The notes below the pieces were generated by a model, which had not been told where the DNA came from, did no database searches, and was given only the letters and a program-made list of their open reading frames with translations. A stretch of 64,000 nt of DNA from Psychroflexus aurantiacus. Lineage in GTDB: Bacteria; Bacteroidota; Bacteroidia; Flavobacteriales; Flavobacteriaceae. The translations under genes were made by a program, and so were the position numbers. Of this stretch, positions 17,169-25,912 are shown piece after piece. Positions within the stretch are counted from its first letter, which is position 1; each line of letters starts with the position of its first letter. The DNA lies in assembly GCF_010820555.1 (NCBI RefSeq), contig NZ_JAAIKD010000003.1:372001-436000 (forward strand), given 5' to 3'.

Positions 17169-18879
17169 CTATTTTTATTAATTCGTTTAAACTCATCCAC
17201 TGCCAGATATGAAAACTTGACTCCTGTGATCCTGACAGATAATTCTTCCACTCCTCTTTCATTTCATCAAAATTCAAGTATTTAGCAAATGTAGAACTTT
17301 CAAGCGCATTTATATGCTTTTCAACTTCCTCCTGAAGCTCGTCTGCCAGCCATTCTCGCTGCGGCGTTTGTAAAGGACGTTTAGGTGCAAAAGCAATATC
17401 CTCACTATACTCTTTTAAAATTTGACGTAATAAATATTTGCCTTGCTCGTTTCTGATTTTAAAGTGTTCAGGTAAAGAAAATGCATATTCAACCAAATTA
17501 TAATCTAAAAAAGGCTCACGTAATTCGGTAGTGGCAGCCATGGATAGCCTGTCGTTAAACCTCAGGGCCCTTGGAATTTTTGTGTAAAATAAATCGCGGT
17601 ACTGCTTATCTAAAAGTTCGTTTCCAAAGGGTTTAGGATAGTCAGGTTTTTTAGCTGCTCTTTTTAAGTCTTCACTCAATACATTTAACTTAAACGGACT
17701 TGAAGCAGATTGCCCTTGTATGTTTTGATCTGAGCTTGTCTGGTAATAGTCGTAACCCGCCCAGGCTTCATCCATACCCTGGCCGTCCAGAACCACCTTA
17801 ATGCCTTCTCTGGCTATTTCCTGAAAAAGTTTAGCATATGCCAGGGTGGGTATGCCGCCATAAGGTTCATCCTGAATATAACTCATCTTTTTATGCCAGG
17901 TGCTAAAATCTTCGGGGGTAAAACAAATTTTCTTTAAATCCGTTTGTGTTTTTTTAGTCATTTTTTCCACCCAAGGCAATTCGTCATAGCGTTTATCATC
18001 GGTATAAAAGCTAAAGGCTTTCATCTTACCTGCATCCTTTCGCTGGTTGATCAAAGCCAGAAGCAAAGAGGAATCGACGCCTCCGCTTAGGGTAAACCCC
18101 ACAGGAACATCCGCTCTAAATCGCAAAGCAATACTCTTTTCGAGTAGTTTTTTATACTCCTTTTTAGCTGTTGTTTCATCTATATCCGCTAGTTCTTTTC
18201 GTTTTTTATGGACGCGTGTTACAAAATCATACCAAGGAGTGAGTTGAATTTTTGGTTGATGAACTTTTAAAAAAGTTCCTGCTGCAAGTTGATGAATGGT
18301 TTCATAGAAAGTTTCATCGGGCAAACCGTAACTGCCATACATCAGATAATTCGCTAAGACTTTTTTATTGAGATTAGCCTTTACTACTTCTTGAATCGCT
18401 TTGATTTCACTGGCAAAGATAAAATTATCTTCATCCATATAATAATAAAAGGGTTTCACGCCAAAACGATCCCTAGCTGCAAAGAGGTCTTTTGTTGCTG
18501 TATTCCAGAACGCAAAAGCAAACATGCCATTTAGTCGTTCCAGGCAATTTTCTCCCCATTCCAGGAAAGCTTCATATAAGACTTCGGTATCGGATGAGGT
18601 TTCAAACTGATGATCCAATTCTTTCAACTCCTCTTTGAGTTCTATGTAATTGTAAATTTCACCGTTAAATACAAGAATATAAGGCTGATTGCGTTTTTGA
18701 AAAGGCTGGTTAGCGGAAGCATTTAAATCAATGATGGATAAGCGGTTATGCCCCAGGACAATGCCCTTCTCTGTAAAATGACTGATATTATCATTCCCTC
18801 TATGATAAAGAGCGTCGGTCATTTTTGTGATGTGAGCTGTATTGGCCTTACTGCCTATAATCCCGGAAATTCCGCACAT
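17152..18879 (-). CDS. asnB: Asparagine synthase (glutamine-hydrolysing)-type amidotransferase
   Basis: A 575-residue class II amidotransferase. MCGISGIIGS places the nucleophilic Cys at position 2 of the glutaminase domain; GHNRLSIIDLN and LVFNGEIYNYIEL are its other conserved parts. The synthetase domain has the pyrophosphate loop FTLSGGVDSSLLLAL near residue 262 and LDGQGMDEAWAGYDYY. In surface-polysaccharide loci such enzymes often amidate uronic acids rather than make free asparagine; that is inference. A 67-nt gap upstream toward neuA contains a GTCTACTGTCTGCAG repeat, so a new transcript could start here, though I see no TAnnTTTG box. Confidence 0.92.
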   Translation of the reverse strand: MCGISGIIGSKANTAHITKMTDALYHRGNDNISHFTEKGIVLGHNRLSIIDLNASANQPFQKRNQPYILVFNGEIYNYIELKEELKELDHQFETSSDTEVLYEAFLEWGENCLERLNGMFAFAFWNTATKDLFAARDRFGVKPFYYYMDEDNFIFASEIKAIQEVVKANLNKKVLANYLMYGSYGLPDETFYETIHQLAAGTFLKVHQPKIQLTPWYDFVTRVHKKRKELADIDETTAKKEYKKLLEKSIALRFRADVPVGFTLSGGVDSSLLLALINQRKDAGKMKAFSFYTDDKRYDELPWVEKMTKKTQTDLKKICFTPEDFSTWHKKMSYIQDEPYGGIPTLAYAKLFQEIAREGIKVVLDGQGMDEAWAGYDYYQTSSDQNIQGQSASSPFKLNVLSEDLKRAAKKPDYPKPFGNELLDKQYRDLFYTKIPRALRFNDRLSMAATTELREPFLDYNLVEYAFSLPEHFKIRNEQGKYLLRQILKEYSEDIAFAPKRPLQTPQREWLADELQEEVEKHINALESSTFAKYLNFDEMKEEWKNYLSGSQESSFHIWQWMSLNELIKIDVNHQ

Positions 18880-18946
18880 GGTTTTGGTTTTTGTTTCTCT
18901 TGAGTCTTCTGTCTACTGTCTGCAGTTGACTGAAGACTGAGAACTA

Positions 18947-19660
18947 TCAACTATTTATTTTTTTTACCATCATTACAGCCTTCTCCCAATCTTCCATCGT
19001 ATCAATGTTAACGTAAAGCTCAGGATTGGATTCGATATAGGTCAATTTGTTTCCAAAAAAACTTCCTTTTTTAATGACATCTGTTTTGGTGATATAAATA
19101 CTTCCGTCTCTAAAAAACGCCTTCGGTAAATCCTGTCGGCGTTTGATGATTCCTTCCTCCCCTGTTGAAATTTTTAAGTTATCCTGTTCATCGGCTTCAA
19201 ACACCCAATGCGGATTGTACTCCTGAGGTACAGGCAACACACTGACCAAAGCATCTGCTTCTGACTTGATGAATTTTTCAATGGCCCGGCCTATAAATCC
19301 GTCTTCTCTAAAAGGCGAAGTCACCTGTAGTAAGAGCACTGTATCATAATATTCGCCTTGATCCTCCATATACTCCACCGCATGCTGAACCACTTCAACA
19401 CTTCCAGACTGATCTGCTGCTAAGTTTTCTGGGCGTTTAAAAGGTACCTCCACTCCTAGGTTTCTCGCTACTTTGATGATGTTTTCATTTTCAGAAGACA
19501 CTATCAATCGATTAATTAATTTGGATTGCTTAGCCGACTCCACCGTATAAGCCAATAAGGGTTTACCGCCCAGGTCTTTGATGTTTTTGCCTGGCACACC
19601 CTTGCTACCGCCGCGGGCGGGAATTATTCCTAAAATTTTGGGTGGGGGTTGGTGATTCAT
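18947..19660 (-). CDS. neuA: CMP-N-acylneuraminate cytidylyltransferase
   Basis: A 237-residue nucleotidyltransferase that activates a nonulosonic acid with CTP to its CMP-sugar. ILGIIPARGGSKGVPGKNIK is the hallmark CTP-binding motif; ENLAADQSGSVEVVQHAVEY, LLLQVTSPFREDGFI and YITKTDVIKKGSFFGNK follow as in the NeuA family. Together with neuC and neuB it completes a route UDP-GlcNAc to ManNAc to sialic acid to CMP-sialic acid. It is separated from neuC by a four-helix-bundle gene and a decayed copy of it. Related family members activate legionaminate or Kdo-like sugars. Confidence 0.93.
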   Translation of the reverse strand: MNHQPPPKILGIIPARGGSKGVPGKNIKDLGGKPLLAYTVESAKQSKLINRLIVSSENENIIKVARNLGVEVPFKRPENLAADQSGSVEVVQHAVEYMEDQGEYYDTVLLLQVTSPFREDGFIGRAIEKFIKSEADALVSVLPVPQEYNPHWVFEADEQDNLKISTGEEGIIKRRQDLPKAFFRDGSIYITKTDVIKKGSFFGNKLTYIESNPELYVNIDTMEDWEKAVMMVKKINS

Positions 19661-19680
19661 TTTTTTATTATTTTGTATTC

Positions 19681-20145
19681 TGTTAACAGTCTACTGTCTG
19701 CTGTAATTTATAGTCTATTTTGACCTTTAAAGTTATTTAATAAATCTAGATAAAAGCAATTTGTGACCTGTGAAGAGTGAGGAGTGAGCAGATTATTACT
19801 CCCTTCACTCAAAATTTTTCTTTTTCAAGTAGTTTTTAAGTCCGATGATTAGTTTTCTGATTTTAATTAATAAATCTTTAAAGGCTTCATTATTATTATT
19901 TTTTCCAAGTTGTTAATTGACAATTATTTAAGTCTACTGTCTTTGGTCTACAGTCGACCGTCAAATCTTATCTAGCTTTTTAGGTATTTTATAAATCCTG
20001 ACAAAAGCTTGTTGTGAACAGTTAAGCGTGAGCGGTGAACAGATTACTGCTCCCTTCATTCAATAGTTTTCTTTTTCAAGTAGTTTTTAAGTCCGATGAT
20101 TAGTTTTCTGGTTTTAATTAATAGTTCTTTAAAGGTTTCATTGTC
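19681..20145. repeat. Two imperfect direct copies of a ~220-bp segment (offset 251 bp)
   Basis: 19681-19900 and about 19932-20145 run parallel: both have GTCTACTGTCT at the left, then GACAAAAGC/GATAAAAGC, a GTGAACAG/GTGAGCAG-type stretch, AGATTA(C/T)T(G/A)CTCCCTTCA, and the 3' end of a four-helix-bundle gene. TTTTTCAAGTAGTTTTTAAG is at 19821 and again at 20072. The right copy is attached to a complete gene, the left copy carries only the gene's tail. Confidence 0.75.
19805..19900 (-). pseudogene. C-terminal remnant of a second four-helix-bundle gene
   Basis: The minus strand reads EAFKDLLIKIRKLIIGLKN and then YLKKKNFE followed by TGA at 19805-19807. The intact neighbour ends ETFKELLIKTRKLIIGLKN, YLKKKTIE. 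About 30 residues are preserved with several substitutions; no N-terminal part is present upstream. The remnant therefore comes from a diverged paralogue or an old duplication, not from a recent copy. Confidence 0.75.
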
Positions 20146-20445
20146 ATCAAAATAATCTTGCCGAAAAGCAATATCAAATTGTGTATCAAGTTCGGCTAAT
20201 GAACCAAGACTAATATCCAAAAACCGAATTAATTCTTTGTCTGAACTTCTTCCACAGCCCTCTGAAATATTTGAGGGTACTGATATAGCTGATCTAAGGA
20301 ATTGTTGCTTCAGTATAAAATCTTCAGATTTAGGCATTTTTTTAGATAACTGATAGGCACAATCAACCAATTCCATACTTGCTTTCCAAGCTTCTAGGTC
20401 TTTATGATTCATTTTTACTACTTTATTAGTTCCTATCACATCCAC
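20056..20445 (-). CDS. Four-helix-bundle protein (23S rRNA intervening-sequence / Avd superfamily)
   Basis: A 129-residue (or 118-residue, from the ATG at 20412, MNHKDLEAWKASMELVD) helical protein. DLEAWKASMELVDCAYQL, FILKQQFLRSAISVPSNISE, GCGRSSDKELIRFLDISLGS and LAELDTQFDIAFRQ are the conserved helices of the small family often annotated as S23 or four-helix-bundle protein. Its job is unknown; homologues occur in rRNA insertions, and the related Avd helps diversity-generating retroelements. Its insertion between neuC and neuA, with repeats on both sides, suggests that it moves or duplicates independently of the sugar genes. The shorter start fits the family better. Confidence 0.85.
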   Translation of the reverse strand: MDVIGTNKVVKMNHKDLEAWKASMELVDCAYQLSKKMPKSEDFILKQQFLRSAISVPSNISEGCGRSSDKELIRFLDISLGSLAELDTQFDIAFRQDYFDDNETFKELLIKTRKLIIGLKNYLKKKTIE

Positions 20446-20451
20446 TCATCA

Positions 20452-20493
20452 CTGTTCACTAACAACTGTTCACTAACAACTCTTCACTAATAT
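20452..20493. repeat. Three tandem 14-bp units at the neuC stop
   Basis: CTGTTCACTAACAA occurs twice in a row (20452-20465, 20466-20479) and is followed by a diverged third unit CTCTTCACTAATAT. The neuC stop codon (TAG on the minus strand, 20487-20489) lies in the third unit, so unit number changes would alter only the space after neuC. Confidence 0.7.
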
Positions 20494-21647
20494 ACAATCG
20501 TCTTATGAAACCTCAATTCCACCTTAGCCAGAATGTCTGCGATTTGAGCTCCTGCGTTTCCGGTACCGTAAATAGTTTCAGAGGGGGCTTTTGGATTGGA
20601 GAGTATCTGTTGCATGGCTTGTAAGATGTCCTGCGTATTATAGTCGACATCAATCACATTAGAGCCGCGATGTCGGCGGTGCTGACGACTGCCAATATTG
20701 ATGACAGGAACCCCGAGGTAAGAACACTCTCGTATCCCAACAGAGGAATTACCGATGAGTCCCTTGGAATGGTTTAGCAGATTTAAAAAATCATGGCCTT
20801 GCATGTTTTTAAAAAAATGAACCTCCCCTAAATCAAACCGCTCTCGGTAGGAACGAATTCCGGTGGAGGTACCGTCTGATCCAGCATCTACATTCGGCCA
20901 AAACCATAGCACCGGGAAGCCAGAGTATTGCCGAATAGCTTCTAAAGTCGTTTCAATATGCTTTCTGGAATCTTTGTATTCGTTGGTGACCGGATGCTGC
21001 ATCACCACCCAGTAACCCTTGCTTAAATCAGGCTTCGCACCTACCCCACCGTAGTTCTCATAAGGATCAAATGTCAGGCCTTGTGATTTTTGCACTTCCC
21101 TGGCTAAATCGATAGAAGGACAGCCTGTATTATATACTCTGTCTGGTTCTTCTCCCAGTTTAATCACCCGTTCTCTGGCATCTTCTGAAGCCACCAGATG
21201 GTAATCGGCTAATTTGGTAATGCTATGCCTCACTTTTTCGTCGATATTGCCGGTAACTTCCCCGCCTTGAATATGCGCTAAAGGAATGTTCATATAAGAA
21301 GCGGCGATGGCTGTGGCCATGGTTTCGAAACGGTCGGCAATAGTCACCACAACATCGGGCTGAAGGTTTTCGAACACACTGGAAAGTTCGAGAATTCCAA
21401 TTCCTGTTGTTTTAGCGGCTGCTGTCAGATTCTCCCCTTCCAAGACATTAAAGACTTTGGCATCTATCTTAAAGCCATCGGCTTCCATATAATGGATTGC
21501 CGTTCCATAACGTTCCAGCAAGGCCGAAGCTGCCACCACCAGTTGAAGCTCAATCTGTGGATGGGCTTTAAAAGCAGTAAGTGCAGTTTTTATCCTTGAA
21601 TAGGAAGGACGAGCGGTAACGACAACACAGATTTTTCTTTTTTGCAT
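20487..21647 (-). CDS. neuC: UDP-N-acetylglucosamine 2-epimerase, hydrolysing
   Basis: A 386-residue enzyme of the epimerase_2 superfamily in its hydrolysing form, which converts UDP-GlcNAc to ManNAc plus UDP as the first step to sialic acid. CVVVTARPSYSRIKTAL replaces the GTRPE loop of WecB; VTIADRFETMATAIAASYMN, LAHIQGGEVTGNIDEKVRHS and KLADYHLVASEDARERVIKL are NeuC-type. C-terminal SVGIRECSYLGVPVINIGSR is the UDP-binding end. A relative, LegG/NeuC2, uses UDP-diacetamido-bacillosamine, so legionaminate chemistry is not excluded. It starts 1 nt after the pyruvyl transferase stop. Confidence 0.9.
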   Translation of the reverse strand: MQKRKICVVVTARPSYSRIKTALTAFKAHPQIELQLVVAASALLERYGTAIHYMEADGFKIDAKVFNVLEGENLTAAAKTTGIGILELSSVFENLQPDVVVTIADRFETMATAIAASYMNIPLAHIQGGEVTGNIDEKVRHSITKLADYHLVASEDARERVIKLGEEPDRVYNTGCPSIDLAREVQKSQGLTFDPYENYGGVGAKPDLSKGYWVVMQHPVTNEYKDSRKHIETTLEAIRQYSGFPVLWFWPNVDAGSDGTSTGIRSYRERFDLGEVHFFKNMQGHDFLNLLNHSKGLIGNSSVGIRECSYLGVPVINIGSRQHRRHRGSNVIDVDYNTQDILQAMQQILSNPKAPSETIYGTGNAGAQIADILAKVELRFHKTIVY

Positions 21648-21648
21648 A

Positions 21649-22470
21649 TCACTTAAATGGGCAGGTTTCTAAAAGGTCTTGTTTTCTTTTTTCCAATTCA
21701 GCCGGTTTGGGCAGGGCATGACCCGATTTAAAATCGATCGAAGTTAAGGAATCTATTTCCTTTAAAGGTGGGTAAAGTTTTATACCTACACTCTCAAAAT
21801 AATCCTGAAATTTAATATCATCCCCAAAAAGCTTATCTGAAAATTTGATCCAAACTGCAGGAATTCGGTAAGCATGAGCAACGATTAAGCCGTGAAGTGA
21901 AGAGGAAACGATGTGTTCACATGCTAAAATTTCTCTGGTCGTGTCTTCTACGGAATTGGTCATTAAATCGATAATCTTGATGTTTTTATCGGTATACTGT
22001 TCTATCACACCCTTATAATCCGTGTAATGTGGAATAATTCCTAGCTTGTATCTCTTTTCAATTTCGGGATGGTAGTATTTGGGGAGCAGCAAGGCGGGAT
22101 CTCCATATTTTTCCGGTACAGCATAACCTTGTTCAAGTAAGCACCGCCGAGTTTGAGGGCCTCGCACCGAAAGAAACCTGGCCGGTTTTACGAGCTGATT
22201 TGTATTGATGATACCACTCCCCCAGACCACACAATATTTATTCACATGGGCTAAAATACTTCCTGCAGTGATATAAATAGGTTTAGAACTCAGTTTATGT
22301 TTCCATTTATGTTTATTGGGGTGGGTAAATACTACTTTTTTATGACTGATTTTTTCAACTAAATACTTGCCCAGAAGATCGCCAAAGTTTTCTTTCGGTT
22401 TTTGCATGAAATGAATTTCACTCCACCAAAATAATTTTAGGCTTTGCTTAGGCATTATTAAAATTTTCAA
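21649..22470 (-). CDS. Polysaccharide pyruvyl transferase family protein
   Basis: A 273-residue protein of the pyruvyl transferase (CsaB/WcaK-like) family, which puts a pyruvate ketal on a sugar from PEP, adding negative charge. Recognisable parts: KENFGDLLGKYLVEKIS at the N-terminus, CVVWGSGIINTNQLVKPARF, LSVRGPQTRRCLLEQGY, KYGDPALLLPKYY, and HIVSSSLHGLIVAHAYRIPA, the family's late SLHG motif. It is shorter than many members (often 300-400). The start at 22470 or the Met at 22455 both overlap the preceding GT2 gene. Confidence 0.85.
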   Translation of the reverse strand: MKILIMPKQSLKLFWWSEIHFMQKPKENFGDLLGKYLVEKISHKKVVFTHPNKHKWKHKLSSKPIYITAGSILAHVNKYCVVWGSGIINTNQLVKPARFLSVRGPQTRRCLLEQGYAVPEKYGDPALLLPKYYHPEIEKRYKLGIIPHYTDYKGVIEQYTDKNIKIIDLMTNSVEDTTREILACEHIVSSSLHGLIVAHAYRIPAVWIKFSDKLFGDDIKFQDYFESVGIKLYPPLKEIDSLTSIDFKSGHALPKPAELEKRKQDLLETCPFK

Positions 22471-23551
22471 TAGTGAAATGAATGGTGTTTGGTTGTTTCT
22501 GGATTTCTAAACTATAATTATAATCTCTAAATCTAAATAAAATTTGCTTAAGCAATAAATCATTCACCGTCTTAAACGGATAATACGCCTGTACTGTTTT
22601 ACCTAGGAGTTTTTTGATTTTATATTTGGTAGACTTAGGAAGGTTAGATTCGTTAAATTCAAATTTCACAACCTTATGTTGATTAAGTAACTCCTCAATT
22701 GCAAAATATAAATAATAGTCTACCTTATCGCAGATATTGGTAAGCCTAAAAATCACTTCAGGGTGTTTTAAACGTTCCAAATCTTCAGGTGTATAATATC
22801 TTATAAGGCCAATCCCACGGTTTGTATAGCTGACTTGATTTTCATCATTAAAAAGCATATGTTTTTGATTAAGACGCATTACATCAGTTAGGCGAGGCTG
22901 GATCGTGAAATTTTTATCCTTAGACTTTGGATAACGCTCATGCCAAATGTGCTGTAATAATAGGTCCTTGTGTTTTTGCTTTCGATAGCCTGCATGTTGT
23001 AAACGCCGGTTTAAATCTTCGTCTTCTGAACCATAAAAGTGAAAAAAGTTATCCAGTCCGTTAACTTTAAGCAAAGCCTGCTTAGAAAACAAAGCTACCC
23101 CAAAGGTCTCATGAACATGAGAATAGTCGCGTTTTTGAAAATCTATTTGCAAGACCTCTTCTGCATTTACAGAGGCTTTTAAGTAGGCGATATCGAACAG
23201 GTAGAAAGCTTTTTCGGTATCCAACTTTCCTAGTTCTTTTACAAAATCAGAATGAAAAACAACATCGGCATCAGCGATAAAAATGTTTGTCTGAACTGCC
23301 TGTTGAATGCCATAATTTAAAGCCCTTGCTTTACACCACAACAAACCCGGATGCCCTATATAATGATAATTTACAAATTGATAATCTTCAACAACAGCTT
23401 TGACTTCATTGCTATAATATTCTCGACTCCCATAATCCACAAACACGACCTCGAAATTCTGTTGAGTTTGTCCTGACAGACTTTCCAGGGAAGCCTGGAT
23501 ACGGGCAGTATCTCGGTTATGGTAGGCGTAGATAATGGATATTATTGACAT
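22448..23551 (-). CDS. Glycosyltransferase family 2 with galactosyltransferase-like C-terminal part
   Basis: A 367-residue GT-A enzyme. SIISIIYAYHNRDTARIQAS opens the nucleotide-binding domain; GLLWCKARALNYGIQQA and IFIADADVVFHSDF (DxD near residue 92) are clear. NGLDNFFHFYGSEDEDLNRR and LQHAGYRKQKH resemble the C-terminal domain of chondroitin-polymerase and galactosyltransferase-like proteins, with the catalytic acid in GSEDED. It begins directly after the preceding GT4 gene. Confidence 0.87.
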   Translation of the reverse strand: MSIISIIYAYHNRDTARIQASLESLSGQTQQNFEVVFVDYGSREYYSNEVKAVVEDYQFVNYHYIGHPGLLWCKARALNYGIQQAVQTNIFIADADVVFHSDFVKELGKLDTEKAFYLFDIAYLKASVNAEEVLQIDFQKRDYSHVHETFGVALFSKQALLKVNGLDNFFHFYGSEDEDLNRRLQHAGYRKQKHKDLLLQHIWHERYPKSKDKNFTIQPRLTDVMRLNQKHMLFNDENQVSYTNRGIGLIRYYTPEDLERLKHPEVIFRLTNICDKVDYYLYFAIEELLNQHKVVKFEFNESNLPKSTKYKIKKLLGKTVQAYYPFKTVNDLLLKQILFRFRDYNYSLEIQKQPNTIHFTIENFNNA

Positions 23552-24688
23552 CTACTGTGAATTTATATTTTGATAGGCTTTTAATACTTGAGCTTTAATT
23601 ATCTCATACTCCAAATCTAACCTTATTTTTAAATTTTTTTTGAAAGCTTTATTTGTGAGGTCTTTATCATTTAAGGCAGTTGTTAGATGATTTTTTATTT
23701 CATCAATATTTTTGCAATCCTTAATCAACAATCCGTTTTCACCGTGATTGATGATTTCAGCTGAGGCTCCGCCAGGATTGGATTGTATAGGGAAAGCACC
23801 AAAGCATATAGCTTCCAACATGGTATTAGGCAAACCGTCGCTGTTACTGTTCCCAATATAAATCAAAGCTTTTTGCATAAATTCAATGACTTCATCATAT
23901 TTAATACGCCCTATTACCTCAATGTTAAACCAGGTTTTAATTTTTTCATTCTTTACAAATTCTACAACCTCTCGATCAGCACCAAACACAACAACATGAT
24001 AATTTAAAATTTCTTGTTGTAATCGTTGTATGGCCTTTAAGACTGGGATAGCTCGGCCTGAACGTCCCTGAAAGCCCTTGATTAAAATAATTTTTCGTTC
24101 ACCAGGAGGTTTAAGTGGCTTTGTGGAATCAAATTTAAAACCGCCCCCGCCGGGTAAAACACCTAAAAACTCACCTTTAAACCCGTAGGTTCTGGCAATA
24201 GTATAATCTCTTTGGCAATCTGTAAACAAATAATCAACACGCGGCAAAACGGCCTGAATGTCTTTCAGATAGGCTTTGAAATTTTGAAAATAATATAAAT
24301 CACTTCCCCAGGAGGAATAGATCCATGGTATCCTGGGATGATTTTCCATAACCGAGAGAACAGAAGTGCAGGAGACGTATAATGCAAAACTATGTACCAC
24401 ATCAGGTTTAATTTCATGCAGATAGTTTTCGAATGCCTTTGGAGTAGAATTTGTATTTACTGTTTGAATGTATCGGCTAAGTTTAGGGAACTCCTTTTTT
24501 ATGTACACCCGCCCCGGGAAATCCCATTTTAGCCTCCAGGCAAATTTTTGCTGAACCCAGTCCAGACGTCCCTCAAACTTTCCACTATCGGTGATGTTAA
24601 ACCAGTAAATCTCGTGACCGGCATCTTTCAACTGCTCTGTCCAGCGAAAAAAATGTAAAGACGGCATGGAGACCATTAGGATTTTCAT
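23552..24688 (-). CDS. Glycosyltransferase family 4
   Basis: A 378-residue GT-B protein. The N-terminus MKILMVSMPSLHFFRWTEQL and DAGHEIYWFNITDSG are typical of this flavobacterial GT4 subgroup; the acceptor domain has DVVHSFALYVSCTSVLSVM. The donor domain has IILIKGFQGRSGRAIPVLKA, VVFGADREVVEF, NIEVIGRIKYDEVIEFMQKA and NSNSDGLPNTMLEAICFGAF with the acidic E/D-x7-E pattern, then NPGGASAEIINHGENGLLI. Gaps to neighbours are 0 and 3 nt. Confidence 0.88.
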   Translation of the reverse strand: MKILMVSMPSLHFFRWTEQLKDAGHEIYWFNITDSGKFEGRLDWVQQKFAWRLKWDFPGRVYIKKEFPKLSRYIQTVNTNSTPKAFENYLHEIKPDVVHSFALYVSCTSVLSVMENHPRIPWIYSSWGSDLYYFQNFKAYLKDIQAVLPRVDYLFTDCQRDYTIARTYGFKGEFLGVLPGGGGFKFDSTKPLKPPGERKIILIKGFQGRSGRAIPVLKAIQRLQQEILNYHVVVFGADREVVEFVKNEKIKTWFNIEVIGRIKYDEVIEFMQKALIYIGNSNSDGLPNTMLEAICFGAFPIQSNPGGASAEIINHGENGLLIKDCKNIDEIKNHLTTALNDKDLTNKAFKKNLKIRLDLEYEIIKAQVLKAYQNINSQ

Positions 24689-24691
24689 AGC

Positions 24692-25912
24692 TTAAATGAC
24701 TTTTCTTAAATGGTCTAAACCTAAATAATTTTGAACATGCTCGTACTTAAATGTGAATTGTTTTGACTTCCAGTTGAGATATAATTTTTCTAAAGTTAAG
24801 TATATTTTCTCCTGGTCATCGATTTCAGCCCAAAAGGGATAATTTTCCATCCCCAGCAAACGTCTGGACTCTGAATAATAAGGACCTAGCAATAAAATAG
24901 GCTTTTCAGCCATCACGCAATGCGGGAATTTTCCAGGCAAAAATGGACTGATAGGGCCTTTAGCTTCTAGAATAACATTTACACTGGCATCAGCCTGTAA
25001 CTTTAAGACCTCTTCAAAAGGTATGGAACCCTTACTTAATTTCAACTGGGGAAGCTGTTTTTGTTGTTCTCTGAAATAAGAATGAAAAGACGACTCTTCG
25101 CCGATAAAAACTAAATGCGAGTGGCTTTTAAGTTTCGGATAGTTTTCAAGCAATTGTTTATAAGCTTCCACCAAAGCCTGAGGCTTCCTGGCACTCATCA
25201 AATTCCCGGCATGCAAAATGATAAATTGTAAGGCATCAAAAAACCTATTTTTTGTTCCCATTTGAATAGAATGGTCTATCTGATGGGGAATAAGTAAACG
25301 CTTTTCTATAAGCTTTCCGTAATAAGATTCCATCCATTCTGCCAGGTAGAGACTGGGATACATCAGTTTATGAGCTTTTTTACTCACTTCAATAAAAAAT
25401 TTTCGCTTTTTTTGATGACCGGGCTCGACCCAATCGTAGGGCCTTGGATAAGCATGCATCGGATAAGGATCATGCACATAGGCATACCATTTAAAATGCC
25501 ATTTCGGAGATTCTAACACGGTTTTGTGCGGTCTAAAACTCGAGGCTTTACTTAAAGTAAAAACGATATCGTACTTTTCAGGATCTTCTTTAGCTAAAGC
25601 CTTTTTAAAACGTTCAACATCCTCAAAATGCGAAAAAGAAAACCCGTATTTTTTTTCGATAAAAGCATTAAAATTTAAACCATGTTTTGAAAACAGGGTA
25701 TTAAATCTTACTAACCAATAGTAAAAGGATGTTTTATACCGCTTAATCGCAAAAGTTTCAACCCCTTCAATTTTAGATCTAGACCTATCTAAATGATACA
25801 CTTTAAGGCTATGCTTTAGCTTAATTAAGTTTTTGATGAGCGCTACATTGGCTTTGGACCCGCTGCTGTCATTTACCTCAATACTTTCAGTAAGCACTAA
25901 AATTTTTTTCAA
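24692..25912 (-). CDS. GT-B glycosyltransferase (GT4-like, diverged)
   Basis: A 406-residue protein with the outline of GT4 but weak signatures. N-terminal ILVLTESIEVNDSSGSKANV and ALIKNLIKLKHSLKVYHLD; a middle part with YAYVHDPYPMHAYPRPYDWV and AHKLMYPSLYLAEWMESYYG; a donor domain with FIILHAGNLMSARKPQALVE, LVFIGEESSFHSYF, SIPFEEVLKLQADASVNVIL and PFLPGKFPHCVMAEKPILLL. The PGKFPHCVMAEKPILLLG stretch takes the place of the usual E-x7-E. A sugar transferase is likely, the sugar unknown. It ends 3 nt before the next gene, and its start overlaps wecB by 4 nt. Confidence 0.75.
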   Translation of the reverse strand: MKKILVLTESIEVNDSSGSKANVALIKNLIKLKHSLKVYHLDRSRSKIEGVETFAIKRYKTSFYYWLVRFNTLFSKHGLNFNAFIEKKYGFSFSHFEDVERFKKALAKEDPEKYDIVFTLSKASSFRPHKTVLESPKWHFKWYAYVHDPYPMHAYPRPYDWVEPGHQKKRKFFIEVSKKAHKLMYPSLYLAEWMESYYGKLIEKRLLIPHQIDHSIQMGTKNRFFDALQFIILHAGNLMSARKPQALVEAYKQLLENYPKLKSHSHLVFIGEESSFHSYFREQQKQLPQLKLSKGSIPFEEVLKLQADASVNVILEAKGPISPFLPGKFPHCVMAEKPILLLGPYYSESRRLLGMENYPFWAEIDDQEKIYLTLEKLYLNWKSKQFTFKYEHVQNYLGLDHLRKVI

